DNA of 64,000 nucleotides, taken from assembly GCA_017525605.1 (NCBI GenBank), contig JAFXSM010000020.1:110971-174970 (forward strand). Direction: 5' to 3'. This document shows positions 45,018 to 54,379 of this stretch, piece by piece (position 1 is the first letter of the stretch; every line of letters starts with the position of its first letter). The notes beneath the pieces are model-generated. The model was not told the origin of the DNA, searched no databases, and saw only the letters and a program-made list of their open reading frames with translations. The DNA is from Treponema sp. (GTDB lineage: Bacteria; Spirochaetota; Spirochaetia; Treponematales; Treponemataceae). The position numbers and the translations under genes were made by a program.

Positions 45018-45584
45018 TTATTTTGACTGAGTGCCTTTCAGCATTTCAGAATAATACCGATTTTCGATTTTTTCCTCCGGGATTCCGCATTCCCTTAGGA
45101 CTTCCAAAAGAAGCTTTCGTTTTTCGCTCACGGTCTCTTCATCGTTTTTTTCGCTCAGAATTTCGATTTCGAGAAAATCCCCGAGCGGCGGAACTGTGCA
45201 AAGCTCGATGTGACATTCGCCGTATTGGTAGCCGTAAACTGTCTTGTGCTTTTCGAGCGCGATTTCGAAACCGCTGTCTGCGAAAACTGCCTCAAGCGCG
45301 GAAGAGTCCGAAATCTCGCATTCTTTTTCGTCGTTCACTTCGTACGATTTGCCGTTCTCTGCGATGCGGTTTTCTTTTCGTTTGTATGTCAGGTAGATTT
45401 TTTTTTCGGAAGTTTCAAGGTCAGTTTCCTTTCGGATTCTAGCCTGAATTTTCTCTCCGTTTTTGTGAATTGCCCAATAGATGTCGTCTTTCTGCACGCT
45501 CTGCAAAAATCCTGCGAATGTGCCGAGCTTTTCGATTACGCTTTTCCTGTCATCGACGTGCGCTTTCAGTTCAATTTCGTACAT
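45018..45584 (-). CDS. CYTH domain protein (triphosphate tunnel metalloenzyme; class IV adenylyl cyclase-like)
   Basis: A 188-residue protein with the signature N-terminus YEIELKAHVDD (the ExExK-like motif) and alternating charged beta-strands that line the triphosphate tunnel (IQARIRKETD, IYLTYKRKEN, CHIELCTVPPLGDFLEIEIL). Members include adenylyl cyclases of the CyaB type, thiamine triphosphatases and inorganic triphosphatases; the substrate cannot be told from sequence. An extended -10 (TGGTAGAAT) lies only 6 nt before the ATG. Confidence 0.88.
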   Translation of the reverse strand: MYEIELKAHVDDRKSVIEKLGTFAGFLQSVQKDDIYWAIHKNGEKIQARIRKETDLETSEKKIYLTYKRKENRIAENGKSYEVNDEKECEISDSSALEAVFADSGFEIALEKHKTVYGYQYGECHIELCTVPPLGDFLEIEILSEKNDEETVSEKRKLLLEVLRECGIPEEKIENRYYSEMLKGTQSK

Positions 45585-45590
45585 TCTTTG

Positions 45591-45596
45591 ATTCTA
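45591..45596 (-). promoter_or_regulatory. -10 box of the CYTH gene, 6 nt before the start codon
   Basis: TAGAAT on the minus strand with an extended TG (TGGTAGAAT) and no ribosome-binding site; leaderless start predicted. Confidence 0.45.
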
Positions 45597-45667
45597 CCAC
45601 AAAAACTCGCCGAATATTCGTTGTGATTACTGCATTTTCAGCAATTACGCAAGCATTTGTTTTTCGC

Positions 45668-45673
45668 TACAAT
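45668..45673 (+). promoter_or_regulatory. -10 box of the aldose-epimerase-like gene, 7 nt before the start codon
   Basis: TACAAT, with TTACGC 17 bp upstream and no ribosome-binding site before the ATG at 45681. Confidence 0.45.
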
Positions 45674-45680
45674 TTTTGGC

Positions 45681-46604
45681 ATGAATGTTACATTGAAAAA
45701 CGACAGCTACGAAGTTGTCATAAGCACGCACGGAGCCGAAATCAACTCTTTCAGAGGAAAGGACGGCACGAAATATGTATTTGAAGGTCCTGAGAGCGTC
45801 TGGAAATTCCACGCGCCAGTTCTTTTCCCGCACGTCGGAAGAATCTGCGACGGATTCTACACTTGGCAGGGCAAGGAATATCACCTCGTGAACAACGGAA
45901 TGAGCCGCGACATGGAGCACAAACTCCTCGAACAGACCGAAACTTCCGCTACTTTCGAGCTTACGGAAAATGCGGAGACAGCCGACAAATTCCCGTGGAA
46001 ATTCTCCCTCAAGACACACTACGAGCTTTCGGGAAACACCCTCAAATTCACGACGACAGTAACGAACACCGACTCTTCCGAGATGACATTCTCGCTCGGA
46101 AGCCACACTGCGTTCTGCTGCCCGAGAAACACCGACCCGGAAGGAACGACGAACGCTGATTATCAGTACGAGTTCGAGAACAAGGAAGAGCTCACGACTG
46201 TCGTTCTGAACGAGTCCGCACAGCTCAAGGCAGACGAGGACGGAACCGCACCGATTTTCAAGCCTTATGGCGAGAAAGAAGCCGGAATAATCCCAATCAA
46301 CAAGGACGGATTCGGAAACGGACACTTCTTCACGAAATTCACTTCTTCTTGGGTCGGACTCAGGAACAAGAAGGACAACTCCCTCGTGAAAGTGAACTGC
46401 GCGGGATATCCGTACCTCATGGTCTGGCAGGGCGGAAACGGAGCAGAAGGCGCGTCAGGCAACGGCTTCAACTGCATCGAACCGTGGTACGGAACAGCCG
46501 ATGCCGAAAACACCGACCACACATGGGAAAACAAATCCGGCCTGATTTCCCTTGAACCAGGAAAGTCATTCACCGCCGATCAGTCAATCACGATTGAGAA
46601 ATAA
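45681..46604 (+). CDS. Aldose 1-epimerase family protein
   Basis: A 307-residue beta-sandwich sugar mutarotase-like protein: VTLKNDSYEVVISTHGAEINSF at the N-terminus, then VLFPHVGRICDGFYTWQGKEYHL (Arg contacting sugar), FSLGSHTAFCCPR with the catalytic His, and CIEPWYGTADAE with the catalytic Glu. It belongs to the LacX/YihR-like branch rather than classical GalM. The ATG at 45681 is favoured because the first eight codons of the longer frame lack similarity. Confidence 0.88.
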   Translation: MNVTLKNDSYEVVISTHGAEINSFRGKDGTKYVFEGPESVWKFHAPVLFPHVGRICDGFYTWQGKEYHLVNNGMSRDMEHKLLEQTETSATFELTENAETADKFPWKFSLKTHYELSGNTLKFTTTVTNTDSSEMTFSLGSHTAFCCPRNTDPEGTTNADYQYEFENKEELTTVVLNESAQLKADEDGTAPIFKPYGEKEAGIIPINKDGFGNGHFFTKFTSSWVGLRNKKDNSLVKVNCAGYPYLMVWQGGNGAEGASGNGFNCIEPWYGTADAENTDHTWENKSGLISLEPGKSFTADQSITIEK

Positions 46605-46647
46605 AAAACTTACTTTGTGATTATTTTGTGAATAAAAAAGTTCTTTA

Positions 46648-46813
46648 GGTTAAATACCGAGTTTTACGAGTGAAAGACGGAAACAAGCGGAAGCGAGGTT
46701 CCACCCACAAAAACACTCAGCCACCGCGAAGCGGTACTGCCGTTTTTGTGGGTGGGTTCTCGCTGGGAGCTTGTTTCCAGCCTTTTCAATTTGCATTAAC
46801 TCGGTATTCGACC
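46648..46813. repeat. Nested inverted-repeat element between convergent genes
   Basis: Outer arms GGTTAAATACCGAGTT (46648-46663) and its near complement ending 46813 (14 of 16 pairs). Inner imperfect arms are at about 46679-46714 and 46742-46778 (GGAAACAAGC..CCCACAAAAAC with GTTTTTGTGGG..GCTTGTTTCC). A small CCGCGAAGCGG hairpin sits near the tip. The outer arm overlaps the stop of the next gene. It may terminate both convergent genes or be a small palindromic element; the open frame across it (46670) is not a gene. Confidence 0.75.
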
Positions 46814-49128
46814 TACAAATACATTCTTTCGAACGATTCGACCGGCACTGGTTTTGAGAAGTAGAAGCCCTGGAAAGACTCGCAGCCGAGCGTTTTCATG
46901 AGGTTCATCTGGGATTCCGATTCAACGCCCACCGCAAGAACGTCCATTCCGAGCGACTTTGCCATGTCGATTATCGTGTAGAGAATCGTGTTGCTCCTCT
47001 CCTTGTTTTCGGATTCGTTCAGGAAGCTTCTTCCGATTTTCAGAACGTCCGCGTGGATGTCCTTGAGCATATTGAGCGAAGAATATCCGCTTCCGAAATC
47101 GTCAATCTCGACTTTGAACCCGAATGACTGCAATTTCTCGAAAAGTTTCTTCGAGCCTTCGAAATCGCTCATGAAGCCCGACTCGGAAATTTCGATGTTC
47201 ATCTGCACCGGCTTGATGTTGTATTTTTCGACGAGTTCCGTGAACGTCTTGTAGACATCGATGTAATAAATGTCTTTCTGGGAGATGTTCACCGACACTG
47301 TCTGGTTCTGGAATCCCCTTTCGTTCCATTCGTAGAGCTTTTTTGCCGCCTCTTCCCAAACGAACTTGTCGAGCTTGTAAATGAGACCTGTCTTTTCGAG
47401 CGTCGGAAGGAATTTTTCCGGCATGAGAGTTCCGTGCTGCGGGTGCTCCCAGCAGACAAGCACTTCCGCACCGAAATATTTTTCCTGCTCCGTTCCAACA
47501 AACGCGAGCTGCGGCTGCAAATAAATCTTGAACTGCCTGTTCTCCAGCGCGTTTTCGAATTCGTCAACGATATTCTTTTCCGCGTCGATTTTGTCCATCA
47601 GTGCTTTGTCGTACCAGGAGAACGTTGTCTGGTAATCATTCGAGAGCCTTTCGCACGCAATCTGCGCCTTGTCGCACATGATTTGCGGCGACTCGGTTGT
47701 GAACGGGGAATCGTAAATTCCAATCATGATTTTGAGCTTGTACTGCGAGCCTTTCGTGAGCGCGTACACTTTGTCCAGTTCGCGAAGGAATACCGACTCG
47801 GTGAAGTTTTCACGGCGCATGTACAGAGCGAATTTGTCGTCGCCGACACGACCGACAACTGCGTCGTTCAGCATGTTCTCGCGCAAAAGTTTCGCAATCA
47901 GCTTGAGCACCTCGTCGCCGAATTTCGTGTCGAAAATTTCGTTAACGAGCTTGAAATCTTTTATGTTCGAGAAAAGCATCAGATATTCGTTCTTGTCGTT
48001 CCTTCTGTTGCCGATTTGAATGTCCTGAACTTTTTCGAAAAATCCTGTTCTGTTGTAAAGACCGGTGAGCTTGTCGTGCGTCGCGTCGTATTTTTCTTTC
48101 AGATATTGCGCGATTTCTTCAGTCTTGTTCACGAATTTGAAGAACGAGCCGATTTTCGTCCCGTCGAATTCTAGGTTCTGATATTCGACCGTAAAATGAA
48201 GCTCGTTTATCTCGTGCGTGATCGGGTCCTCTATCGCAAAAGAGTCCATTCCGTTCTTTTCGTTTTCCGGGTGGATGCTCTTCCATTCTCTTGCGTAGTC
48301 CTCAGCCTCTTTCTGAGTGAAAACTCCACTGTCATTTACGAGAATGAGGCGTGCCGTTCTGTTCGAGTATGAATATTTTCCGTGCTCGTCAAAGAAAACT
48401 ATGCCGTCGCCGATTTTTTCGTTCACGTTGTCCAAAAAATGCGTGACGAGGACGTGCGGGAATGCGTAAATCGTGTTGTAGCAGAGAATCGCCACGACAG
48501 CGGCATACAGAAGCAGCGAGAAATCAATCGGCGAATTGAGCGTGTAGCAGATGCCGTTCGAGACGATGACGAGAGCGTATATTCCGAGAAGCCATGCGAA
48601 TTTCTGGTTGTAGAAAGATGGCGTTTTTATCACTCCGAGAATGAGGAAGACGAACGTAGCGACAACCATCGTATAGCAAAGCCCGAGGTGAATCAGATGG
48701 AATGACGTGAGGGCGATTCCCCAATACTGATGGTAAATCGAATAGACGAGCATCACGAGGTCGTAGCTGTGGAACGTGAACAGGTTGACGAAAAGCGAGA
48801 TTGAATCGGCCGCGCAAAGCCCCATCAGAAAATACCGTAACGGAAGCTTTTTCTTGTTTCCGACGAACGTGTGCGAGATTATGAGCATGATGTACGTCAG
48901 CCATGTCGTGCAGATGTAGTACAAGGTGTTGAAGAAGAACGCCGTGTAATATCCGTCCGAGAACAGGAATGCCGTGTACGAGATGACCGCAAGTATTCCG
49001 ACAGCGACTAGCCAGAGGATGTGTTTTGTGAAATCGTTGTTCAGTATCACGGGGCGGCGGAGGATGTACACGAACATCGTTATGAGAATTGCCGCAATGA
49101 TTATATAAAAGAACATAAACAGAATCAT
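46813..49128 (-). CDS. Membrane protein with degenerate GGDEF and degenerate EAL domains
   Basis: A 771-residue protein. Seven N-terminal membrane helices (about residues 1-225) precede a PAS-like segment (245-340), a GGDEF-type domain (about 350-510) with VGDDKF in place of GGDEF, and an EAL-type domain (about 525-771). The EAL motif reads AEVLVCW, LKID has become LKIG, and AEGVE has become AVGVE. ITES-equivalent EISES and DDFGSGYSS remain. With several metal and catalytic positions changed, it is more likely a cyclic-di-GMP sensor or partner than an enzyme. It overlaps the upstream gene by 4 bp (ATGA). Confidence 0.85.
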   Translation of the reverse strand: MILFMFFYIIIAAILITMFVYILRRPVILNNDFTKHILWLVAVGILAVISYTAFLFSDGYYTAFFFNTLYYICTTWLTYIMLIISHTFVGNKKKLPLRYFLMGLCAADSISLFVNLFTFHSYDLVMLVYSIYHQYWGIALTSFHLIHLGLCYTMVVATFVFLILGVIKTPSFYNQKFAWLLGIYALVIVSNGICYTLNSPIDFSLLLYAAVVAILCYNTIYAFPHVLVTHFLDNVNEKIGDGIVFFDEHGKYSYSNRTARLILVNDSGVFTQKEAEDYAREWKSIHPENEKNGMDSFAIEDPITHEINELHFTVEYQNLEFDGTKIGSFFKFVNKTEEIAQYLKEKYDATHDKLTGLYNRTGFFEKVQDIQIGNRRNDKNEYLMLFSNIKDFKLVNEIFDTKFGDEVLKLIAKLLRENMLNDAVVGRVGDDKFALYMRRENFTESVFLRELDKVYALTKGSQYKLKIMIGIYDSPFTTESPQIMCDKAQIACERLSNDYQTTFSWYDKALMDKIDAEKNIVDEFENALENRQFKIYLQPQLAFVGTEQEKYFGAEVLVCWEHPQHGTLMPEKFLPTLEKTGLIYKLDKFVWEEAAKKLYEWNERGFQNQTVSVNISQKDIYYIDVYKTFTELVEKYNIKPVQMNIEISESGFMSDFEGSKKLFEKLQSFGFKVEIDDFGSGYSSLNMLKDIHADVLKIGRSFLNESENKERSNTILYTIIDMAKSLGMDVLAVGVESESQMNLMKTLGCESFQGFYFSKPVPVESFERMYL

Positions 49129-51509
49129 TCTGCATCTCCTTCCGTCGTCTCGTTGGTTGAACCATCCGCCGAATCATTTTGACCGAGCGAATAATTCATG
49201 AATTTTTTCTCGAATTCGGCAACGCAAATCGGTCTTGAATAGAAATATCCCTGGAAAATGTCGCAGCCGATATCCGTGAGAAAATCAACCTGCGATGTCT
49301 CCTCAACGCCTTCCGTGACGATTTTCATGCCGAGCTCTTTCGCCATCCGTATGATTGACTTGATGATTGTCCTGCTGCGCTCCTGGTTTCTGCTCTTTTT
49401 CAGGAATGCCATGTCGATTTTCAGAATGTCCATCTTGATGTTCTTGAGCATACTGAGCGAAGAATATCCGCTTCCGAAATCGTCCATCTCGATGAAGAAT
49501 CCGTACTGCCTAAGGCTTTCAAGAACTTCTGTGTGCATCTTCATGTCGTGCATGAGGACGGTCTCAGTGATTTCAAGCTTGAGATTCTTAGGCGAAATTC
49601 CGTATTCCTCAACAAGCGAAGTGAATTCTTTGTACAAATCGAGATAGTAGAAATCCTTCACCGAAATGTTCACGGCGATGTACATATCGATTCCGCGCTT
49701 TTCCCATTCGGCAAGCTTTCTGACAGCCTCGCCCCAGATGTACCTGTCGAGCTTGTGAATCAGAGAAGCGTTTTCAAGAACCGGAACGAAATCGCTCGGC
49801 GGAATCATGCCTTCCTTTGACTGCCAGCGGACGAGAGCCTCGGCACCGACAGCGTTCTGCGACTTGCTGCTCACCTGCGGCTGCAGATACATGCAGAATT
49901 CATGGTTTTCAAGAGCGTTCTCGAACATGCTGATGATTTTTCGCTCGTGCTTGAGTTTTTCCATGAGTGTCGAGTCGTAGAAATGTATGACTTTCTCGTA
50001 TTCGTCGCTGACATTCTTTATCGCGAGAGTGCATTTGTCGTACATCGAGTAGACGCTCTCGTAATATGCGTTTTCCCTGTTTATCTCGTAGATTCCTGCA
50101 AGCATCCGAAGCTTGTATTTTCCGATGCACGCAGCCTTCTGGATTTTTATCATGTCGCTTTGCAGGTCGTTCGCCCTGTAATCGTCCTTCCTGATGAGTA
50201 TTCCGAACCTGTCGGCGGAAATCCGCCCGATTATGCAGTCAGCCGACTGCGAGTCCTCGATGACTGTGCCGTCGCCGATGTGCGTGAGCATGTCGCGGAA
50301 AAGTCCTGCCTGCATTTTGAGGATTCTGTCTCCGTACTGCGAGCCGAACCTGTCGTTCAGCAGTTTGAAATTCTTTATGTTCGTGCAGATTAAGTAGCGC
50401 GAAACGTGAGGGTCGGCCTGCAGAATCTCGTCCATTTTTTTGAAGAACGTTGCGCGGTTGTAGAATCTTGAAAGCGAGTCGTGCGAAGAAAGAAATTTCT
50501 CTTTCTGAATCATGTCGATTTCGTGCGTGATGTCCGAATAAACGAGATACGTTCCGATTCTTCTGTTTTTCGTGTCGTTCAGGTTTTTCAGGACGACATT
50601 GAAATGCCTTGTTTTTCCTTCGATTTCGAATTCGTCGGTGAATTTGCGCTCCGTCAAGTTGGAAGCATCCTCGATTCCGTATGTGCTCAGCTTTTCGCAG
50701 CATTCATCCTCGTTTTTGAACAGCCTGTGCGCGCTCCTGTTCATGAAAATGCATCTTCCCACAGTGTCGAAGCACGCGACCGCATCGCTTATGTTCTCCG
50801 CAATCAGCTCTTTTATCCGAAGATTCAGCTTGAGCGGGACGAGCGTGAGCGCGACGTAGTTTATGCAGAGCGAGAGAATTCCGTAGAAGATGACGGAGAA
50901 TCTGTAATCCGGTCCGACGAGCATGAAGCTTATGTTTATCATCATCATCACTATGAAGCAGGCAAGGACGACGACGATTTTCTGCTTGTGGAATCTTGCT
51001 ACCGTGACAAGTTTTTTTATAAGAAAGAAAAGAATGAATGCAGTGACGATGTAGTCGAAAATTTCATGAACCCTGAAACCCGAACCCTTTGTCTCTTTCC
51101 ATATCGTAAGGATTCCGTCGCTGACAGCGTTGTTCAGCGAAAAAGTGAAGTTCGTGATTACGGTTGACATTATGAGGAACGAGTCCGCAATGCTCAGAAT
51201 CTTGAAGTCAGTCCTGAAAATGCGTATGAGGGGAGCGTCGAACGGCGTATCGGTGAACGAGAAGAGAAAATCGACGAACGTAAAAAGATACCAGTCGATG
51301 CTTGCGTAATAAAGCGAGATGAAAACTGTCGCCACCGTCTTGTCCGCAACGAAGACCGGCACGACCGCAAAAAACAGCGACAACGCCGCCATTGTGTGCA
51401 GCCGCCTGATGTATTTTGCCACGCGGGTCTTGTGAGATTTCGAAATGAATACGCAAATTACCGAAAGCGCAGTAACGATAAATGCCGAAAATAAGAAAAG
51501 TTCCTTCAT
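49125..51509 (-). CDS. Membrane cyclic-di-GMP phosphodiesterase (7TM, PAS, degenerate GGDEF, EAL)
   Basis: A 794-residue paralogue of the next gene with the same layout. Here the EAL domain is complete (EALVRW, LEITETV, DDFGSGYSSLSML, LKID, TEGVEE), so cyclic-di-GMP hydrolysis is expected. The GGDEF loop is degenerate (ISADRF), so it should not synthesise the messenger. GAGGAAT lies just before the ATG. Two palindromes lie upstream (51531-51563, 51569-51601). Coupled by ATGA to the degenerate paralogue, suggesting stoichiometric production. Confidence 0.88.
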   Translation of the reverse strand: MKELFLFSAFIVTALSVICVFISKSHKTRVAKYIRRLHTMAALSLFFAVVPVFVADKTVATVFISLYYASIDWYLFTFVDFLFSFTDTPFDAPLIRIFRTDFKILSIADSFLIMSTVITNFTFSLNNAVSDGILTIWKETKGSGFRVHEIFDYIVTAFILFFLIKKLVTVARFHKQKIVVVLACFIVMMMINISFMLVGPDYRFSVIFYGILSLCINYVALTLVPLKLNLRIKELIAENISDAVACFDTVGRCIFMNRSAHRLFKNEDECCEKLSTYGIEDASNLTERKFTDEFEIEGKTRHFNVVLKNLNDTKNRRIGTYLVYSDITHEIDMIQKEKFLSSHDSLSRFYNRATFFKKMDEILQADPHVSRYLICTNIKNFKLLNDRFGSQYGDRILKMQAGLFRDMLTHIGDGTVIEDSQSADCIIGRISADRFGILIRKDDYRANDLQSDMIKIQKAACIGKYKLRMLAGIYEINRENAYYESVYSMYDKCTLAIKNVSDEYEKVIHFYDSTLMEKLKHERKIISMFENALENHEFCMYLQPQVSSKSQNAVGAEALVRWQSKEGMIPPSDFVPVLENASLIHKLDRYIWGEAVRKLAEWEKRGIDMYIAVNISVKDFYYLDLYKEFTSLVEEYGISPKNLKLEITETVLMHDMKMHTEVLESLRQYGFFIEMDDFGSGYSSLSMLKNIKMDILKIDMAFLKKSRNQERSRTIIKSIIRMAKELGMKIVTEGVEETSQVDFLTDIGCDIFQGYFYSRPICVAEFEKKFMNYSLGQNDSADGSTNETTEGDAE

Positions 51510-51530
51510 ATTCCTCTAGCGAAGTGCGAT

Positions 51531-51601
51531 GTTCAAAAATATGCTATCTGCACATTTTTGAACTCGTCGACCTATTCGGTAATGAAATTATCGAATAGGT
51601 C
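51531..51601. repeat. Two adjacent palindromes upstream of the phosphodiesterase operon
   Basis: GTTCAAAAAT (51531-51540) pairs with ATTTTTGAAC (51554-51563), and GACCTATTCG (51569-51578) pairs with CGAATAGGTC (51592-51601). They lie between the end of the dihydrouridine synthase gene and the start of the GGDEF/EAL pair; they may be terminator-like for the former or operators for the latter. Neither has a T run. Confidence 0.55.
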
Positions 51602-51653
51602 TATTCTAACATTTGCGAATATAAAAATGTATGAAATCATTGTCTTCTATTTA

Positions 51654-52667
51654 TTAGTTCTTTTTCAGAACCATCATTCTGTCGTCGGGGCATTTTTCGA
51701 AATATTCACGGATTTTTGCCCTGGCATCCGTATTGTCCTTTGAATTCATCATCTGCGACTGAAAATAATGCGAGAAACTGAAGTTCAGACAATAGTACGC
51801 AAAGAAACGCTGAAGCCGCGTCTTCCAGAATTCCTTGGGCTGACATTCTTCCACGTCGCTGATGAAATCTTCTGCGAGTTTTTCCCTGTCGATTTCGATT
51901 TTTTCGTCGTCGCCCAATAGAATCTCCCGGAAAATCCACGGTTTCTGGGCAGCCATCCGCGCAATCATAACGCCAAAGCATTTCGGGGCGGATTTGACTG
52001 CTGCCTCGTAGCTCGAAAAATCCTTCACGTCACCATTCAGTATTATCGGAATGTTTGGGAATTTCTCGGTCAAATCGGCAACGAATTCCCATCTTGAGTG
52101 CTCCCTGTACTTTTCCTTTTTCGTCCTCGGGTGGAGAGTCATCATTTCAACTCCGCAGTCAACGAGCATCGAGCAGAAATCGAAAAGCTTCTCCCTGCTG
52201 AAATTTTCATCTCCGAGCCGCATCTTGACCGAAAGACGCTTTGTTTTCCCGTCCGAATCTTTGTTTTCGTCCAGTGCTTTCTTTACGAGCCTGACCATTT
52301 TTTCCGTCTCGCTTCGTTCTTTGAGCATCCATGAAATTCCGGCTCCCGTCTTTGAGATTTGCGGTGCGGAACAGCCCATGTTCAAGTCCACCCCGATTCC
52401 TTCGCGCTCAGCAAGGATTTTTGCAGCGTTGCCCATTTTTTCCGCCTCGCTTCCCGTAAGCTGCCAGACGATTTTTTCTGGCTCCGGTCCTGCCATCAAG
52501 TAAAATTTCTCCCACGGCCCCATGTTCAGAAGTGAGCCAGCGTTTATCATTTCCGTAAAATATTCGTCGCAGCCGCCGAATTTTGCGACGCACCTTCTGA
52601 ACGCCTCGTGAGAGAGAGTCGCCATCGGTGCGAGAATCAGTTTTTTTCTTTCCATAGAATTTTCCAT
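51654..52667 (-). CDS. tRNA-dihydrouridine synthase
   Basis: A 337-residue flavoenzyme of the Dus family that reduces uridine in the tRNA D-loop. The FMN and substrate signatures are APMATLSHEAFRR at the N-terminus, GIGVDLNMGCSAPQI with the catalytic Cys, SVKMRLG, MMTLHPRTKKEKY, IILNGDVKD and GVMIARMAAQKPWIF. It is more diverged than DusA/B/C, with a short C-terminal helical domain. Start at 52667 or at the ATG four codons later (52655). Confidence 0.92.
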   Translation of the reverse strand: MENSMERKKLILAPMATLSHEAFRRCVAKFGGCDEYFTEMINAGSLLNMGPWEKFYLMAGPEPEKIVWQLTGSEAEKMGNAAKILAEREGIGVDLNMGCSAPQISKTGAGISWMLKERSETEKMVRLVKKALDENKDSDGKTKRLSVKMRLGDENFSREKLFDFCSMLVDCGVEMMTLHPRTKKEKYREHSRWEFVADLTEKFPNIPIILNGDVKDFSSYEAAVKSAPKCFGVMIARMAAQKPWIFREILLGDDEKIEIDREKLAEDFISDVEECQPKEFWKTRLQRFFAYYCLNFSFSHYFQSQMMNSKDNTDARAKIREYFEKCPDDRMMVLKKN

Positions 52668-52798
52668 TAAATCTTCACAGAATAGTTGAGCATTGATTCT
52701 ATCTCATACTCGAAGAATTTACAGAGGAAGAACTTTAGGATAATCTTTTCTTCACTCGATTCTTCGGATATCCGTCTTTATATTCGACCTATCGAAAA

Positions 52799-52982
52799 GT
52801 GCGCAGTGCCGTTCTGCATTTTGATTTTTTACAATTTGCAAGAAACGGTTAAAAGGGAATCTGGTGGAAATCCAGAACGATCTCGTCACTGTGAATGCCG
52901 AGCAAAGTCCGTCGTCGCCACTGATTTTTTCGGGAAGGCAGGGCTTTTGCGGTGAAGCAAAGTCAGGAAACCTGCTGCGCAT
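52799..52982 (+). ncRNA. Cobalamin (adenosylcobalamin-type) riboswitch
   Basis: The conserved parts of the cobalamin aptamer occur in order: AAAAGGGAATCTGGTG with AAATCCAG (about 52851-52875), GCCACTG (52917-52923), CGGGAAGGC (52931-52939), then GTGAAGCAAAGTCAGGAAAC with CTGC (B12-box region, 52952-52975). The closing stem is TGCGCAG (52800-52806) with CTGCGCA (52975-52981). It should repress the downstream cbiK-transport operon when cobalamin is plentiful. Confidence 0.93.
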
Positions 52983-53110
52983 AATGGTACGCGGAATGCG
53001 GATTTGTCTGCCGTCCGAAAATCACGAGCAATTGATTGTACTTTTTTATTTGCGAATGTCTCTGTTGTTTTTTTTGAGTTTTTTGCAAATTTTTGTTAAA
53101 AGCAACTTTT

Positions 53111-53179
53111 GCCCTGATTTTCATTTGCCGTCAGTTAATTCAATTGATTTGATTGACGAATGAGAAATCGGGGTTTTTT
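53111..53179 (+). terminator. Putative expression-platform terminator of the cobalamin riboswitch
   Basis: CCCTGATTTTCAT (near 53112) pairs with ATGAGAAATCGGGG (53160-53173), followed by TTTTTTA, just before the ribosome-binding site of the first gene. It fits transcription termination in the cobalamin-bound state. Confidence 0.65.
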
Positions 53180-53214
53180 ATTTCATTATTTTATATTTCA
53201 TTTTGGAGGAAAAA

Positions 53215-54378
53215 ATGAAAAAAGTTTTTATCACGGCAGCTCTTTTGATGAGCGCGTCTCTTCTTTTTGCGGCAGGAAAAAGTGCCGACCAGAAAAAAGC
53301 GGACGCAGTAGCAAAGAAGATTGACGCAATCTATGTCCAGAAGAGAACGTCAAAGACAGACAAGCAGTGCGCCGACGCAAAAAAAGCGTGGGACAGCCTG
53401 ACGGACGCGCAGAAAGAGCTTGTGAAAGGCGAGAATGCCGACCCTGACTATTTCGGACGCGACACAGGAGACGCTTCGAAGGACAATCCGCTCAATCAGG
53501 ACAAAATCGGCGAGAACGAGATTCTCGTTGTGTCGTTCGGAACATCTTTCAACGACAGCCGCGCTGAGGATATCGGCGGTGCGGAAAAGGCGATTGCAGC
53601 CGCAAATCCGGACTGGTCTGTGAGAAGGGCTTTCACCGCGCAGATTATCATCAACCATGTTCAGTCTCGTGACGGCGAGAAAATCGACAACATGGAGCAG
53701 GCACTTGCACGCGCAGTCAAGAACGGCGTGAAGAATCTCGTAATCCAGCCGACACACCTCATGCACGGAGCTGAATATGACGAGCTTTGCGCTTCCGTGA
53801 AAAAATATTCTGCAAAATTCGCGTCTGTCGCAATCGCAGAGCCGCTTCTCGGAAAAGTCGGCGAGAATGGTTCTGCAATCAACAGCGACAAAGAAGCAGT
53901 TGCAAAGGCAATCACGGATTCTTCAGTGAAATCCGCAGGATATTCTTCGCTTGATGAAGCAAAGGCGGACGGAACTGCATTCGTCTTCATGGGACACGGA
54001 ACTTCGCACACGGCGAAAATCAGCTACACGCAGATGGCTTCTCAGATGGCCTCTCTCGGATTCGACAATGTTTTCATCGGCACTGTAGAGGGAGAGCCTG
54101 AAGAAACTTCATGCGAGAACGTCATCAAGGCTGTCAGCGAGAAAGGATTCAAGAAAGTCGTCTTGCGCCCTCTCATGGTTGTCGCAGGTGACCACGCGAA
54201 CAACGACATGGCAGGCGAAGATGATGACTCTTGGCTCAGCATGTTCAAGGCTTCTTCCGCATTCGACAAAATCGACTGCCAGATTGAAGGACTCGGAAGA
54301 ATTCCTGAAATTCAGAATCTCTATGTAGCTCACACTGCCGAAGCAATTAAGGCACTCGGCGAGTCAAAAAAAAAATAA
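53215..54378 (+). CDS. cbiK: Secreted CbiK-family cobaltochelatase
   Basis: A 387-residue protein with signal peptide MKKVFITAALLMSASLLFAA and a lysine-rich mature start. From about residue 100 it matches class II chelatases of the CbiK family: ILVVSFGTSFNDSRAEDIGGAEKAI, QPTHLMHGAEYD (metal His), FVFMGHGTSHTA (second His site), RPLMVVAGDHANNDMAG. CbiK inserts Co(II) into sirohydrochlorin; exported forms are known in Desulfovibrio. The ATG at 53215 follows TTGGAGGAAAA. The frame ends in a run of ten A (54366-54375) and TAA. In the frame entered by skipping one base the coding sequence continues into the next domain. First gene of the riboswitch operon. Confidence 0.88.
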   Translation: MKKVFITAALLMSASLLFAAGKSADQKKADAVAKKIDAIYVQKRTSKTDKQCADAKKAWDSLTDAQKELVKGENADPDYFGRDTGDASKDNPLNQDKIGENEILVVSFGTSFNDSRAEDIGGAEKAIAAANPDWSVRRAFTAQIIINHVQSRDGEKIDNMEQALARAVKNGVKNLVIQPTHLMHGAEYDELCASVKKYSAKFASVAIAEPLLGKVGENGSAINSDKEAVAKAITDSSVKSAGYSSLDEAKADGTAFVFMGHGTSHTAKISYTQMASQMASLGFDNVFIGTVEGEPEETSCENVIKAVSEKGFKKVVLRPLMVVAGDHANNDMAGEDDDSWLSMFKASSAFDKIDCQIEGLGRIPEIQNLYVAHTAEAIKALGESKKK

Positions 54379-54379
54379 A

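Noticed and set aside
46670..46864. 65-codon frame in the nested palindrome
   Set aside because: Entirely explained by the inverted repeats and overlaps the end of the convergent GGDEF/EAL gene.
52864..53163. Open frame inside the riboswitch region
   Set aside because: Coincides with conserved aptamer segments; no ribosome-binding site and no protein family.
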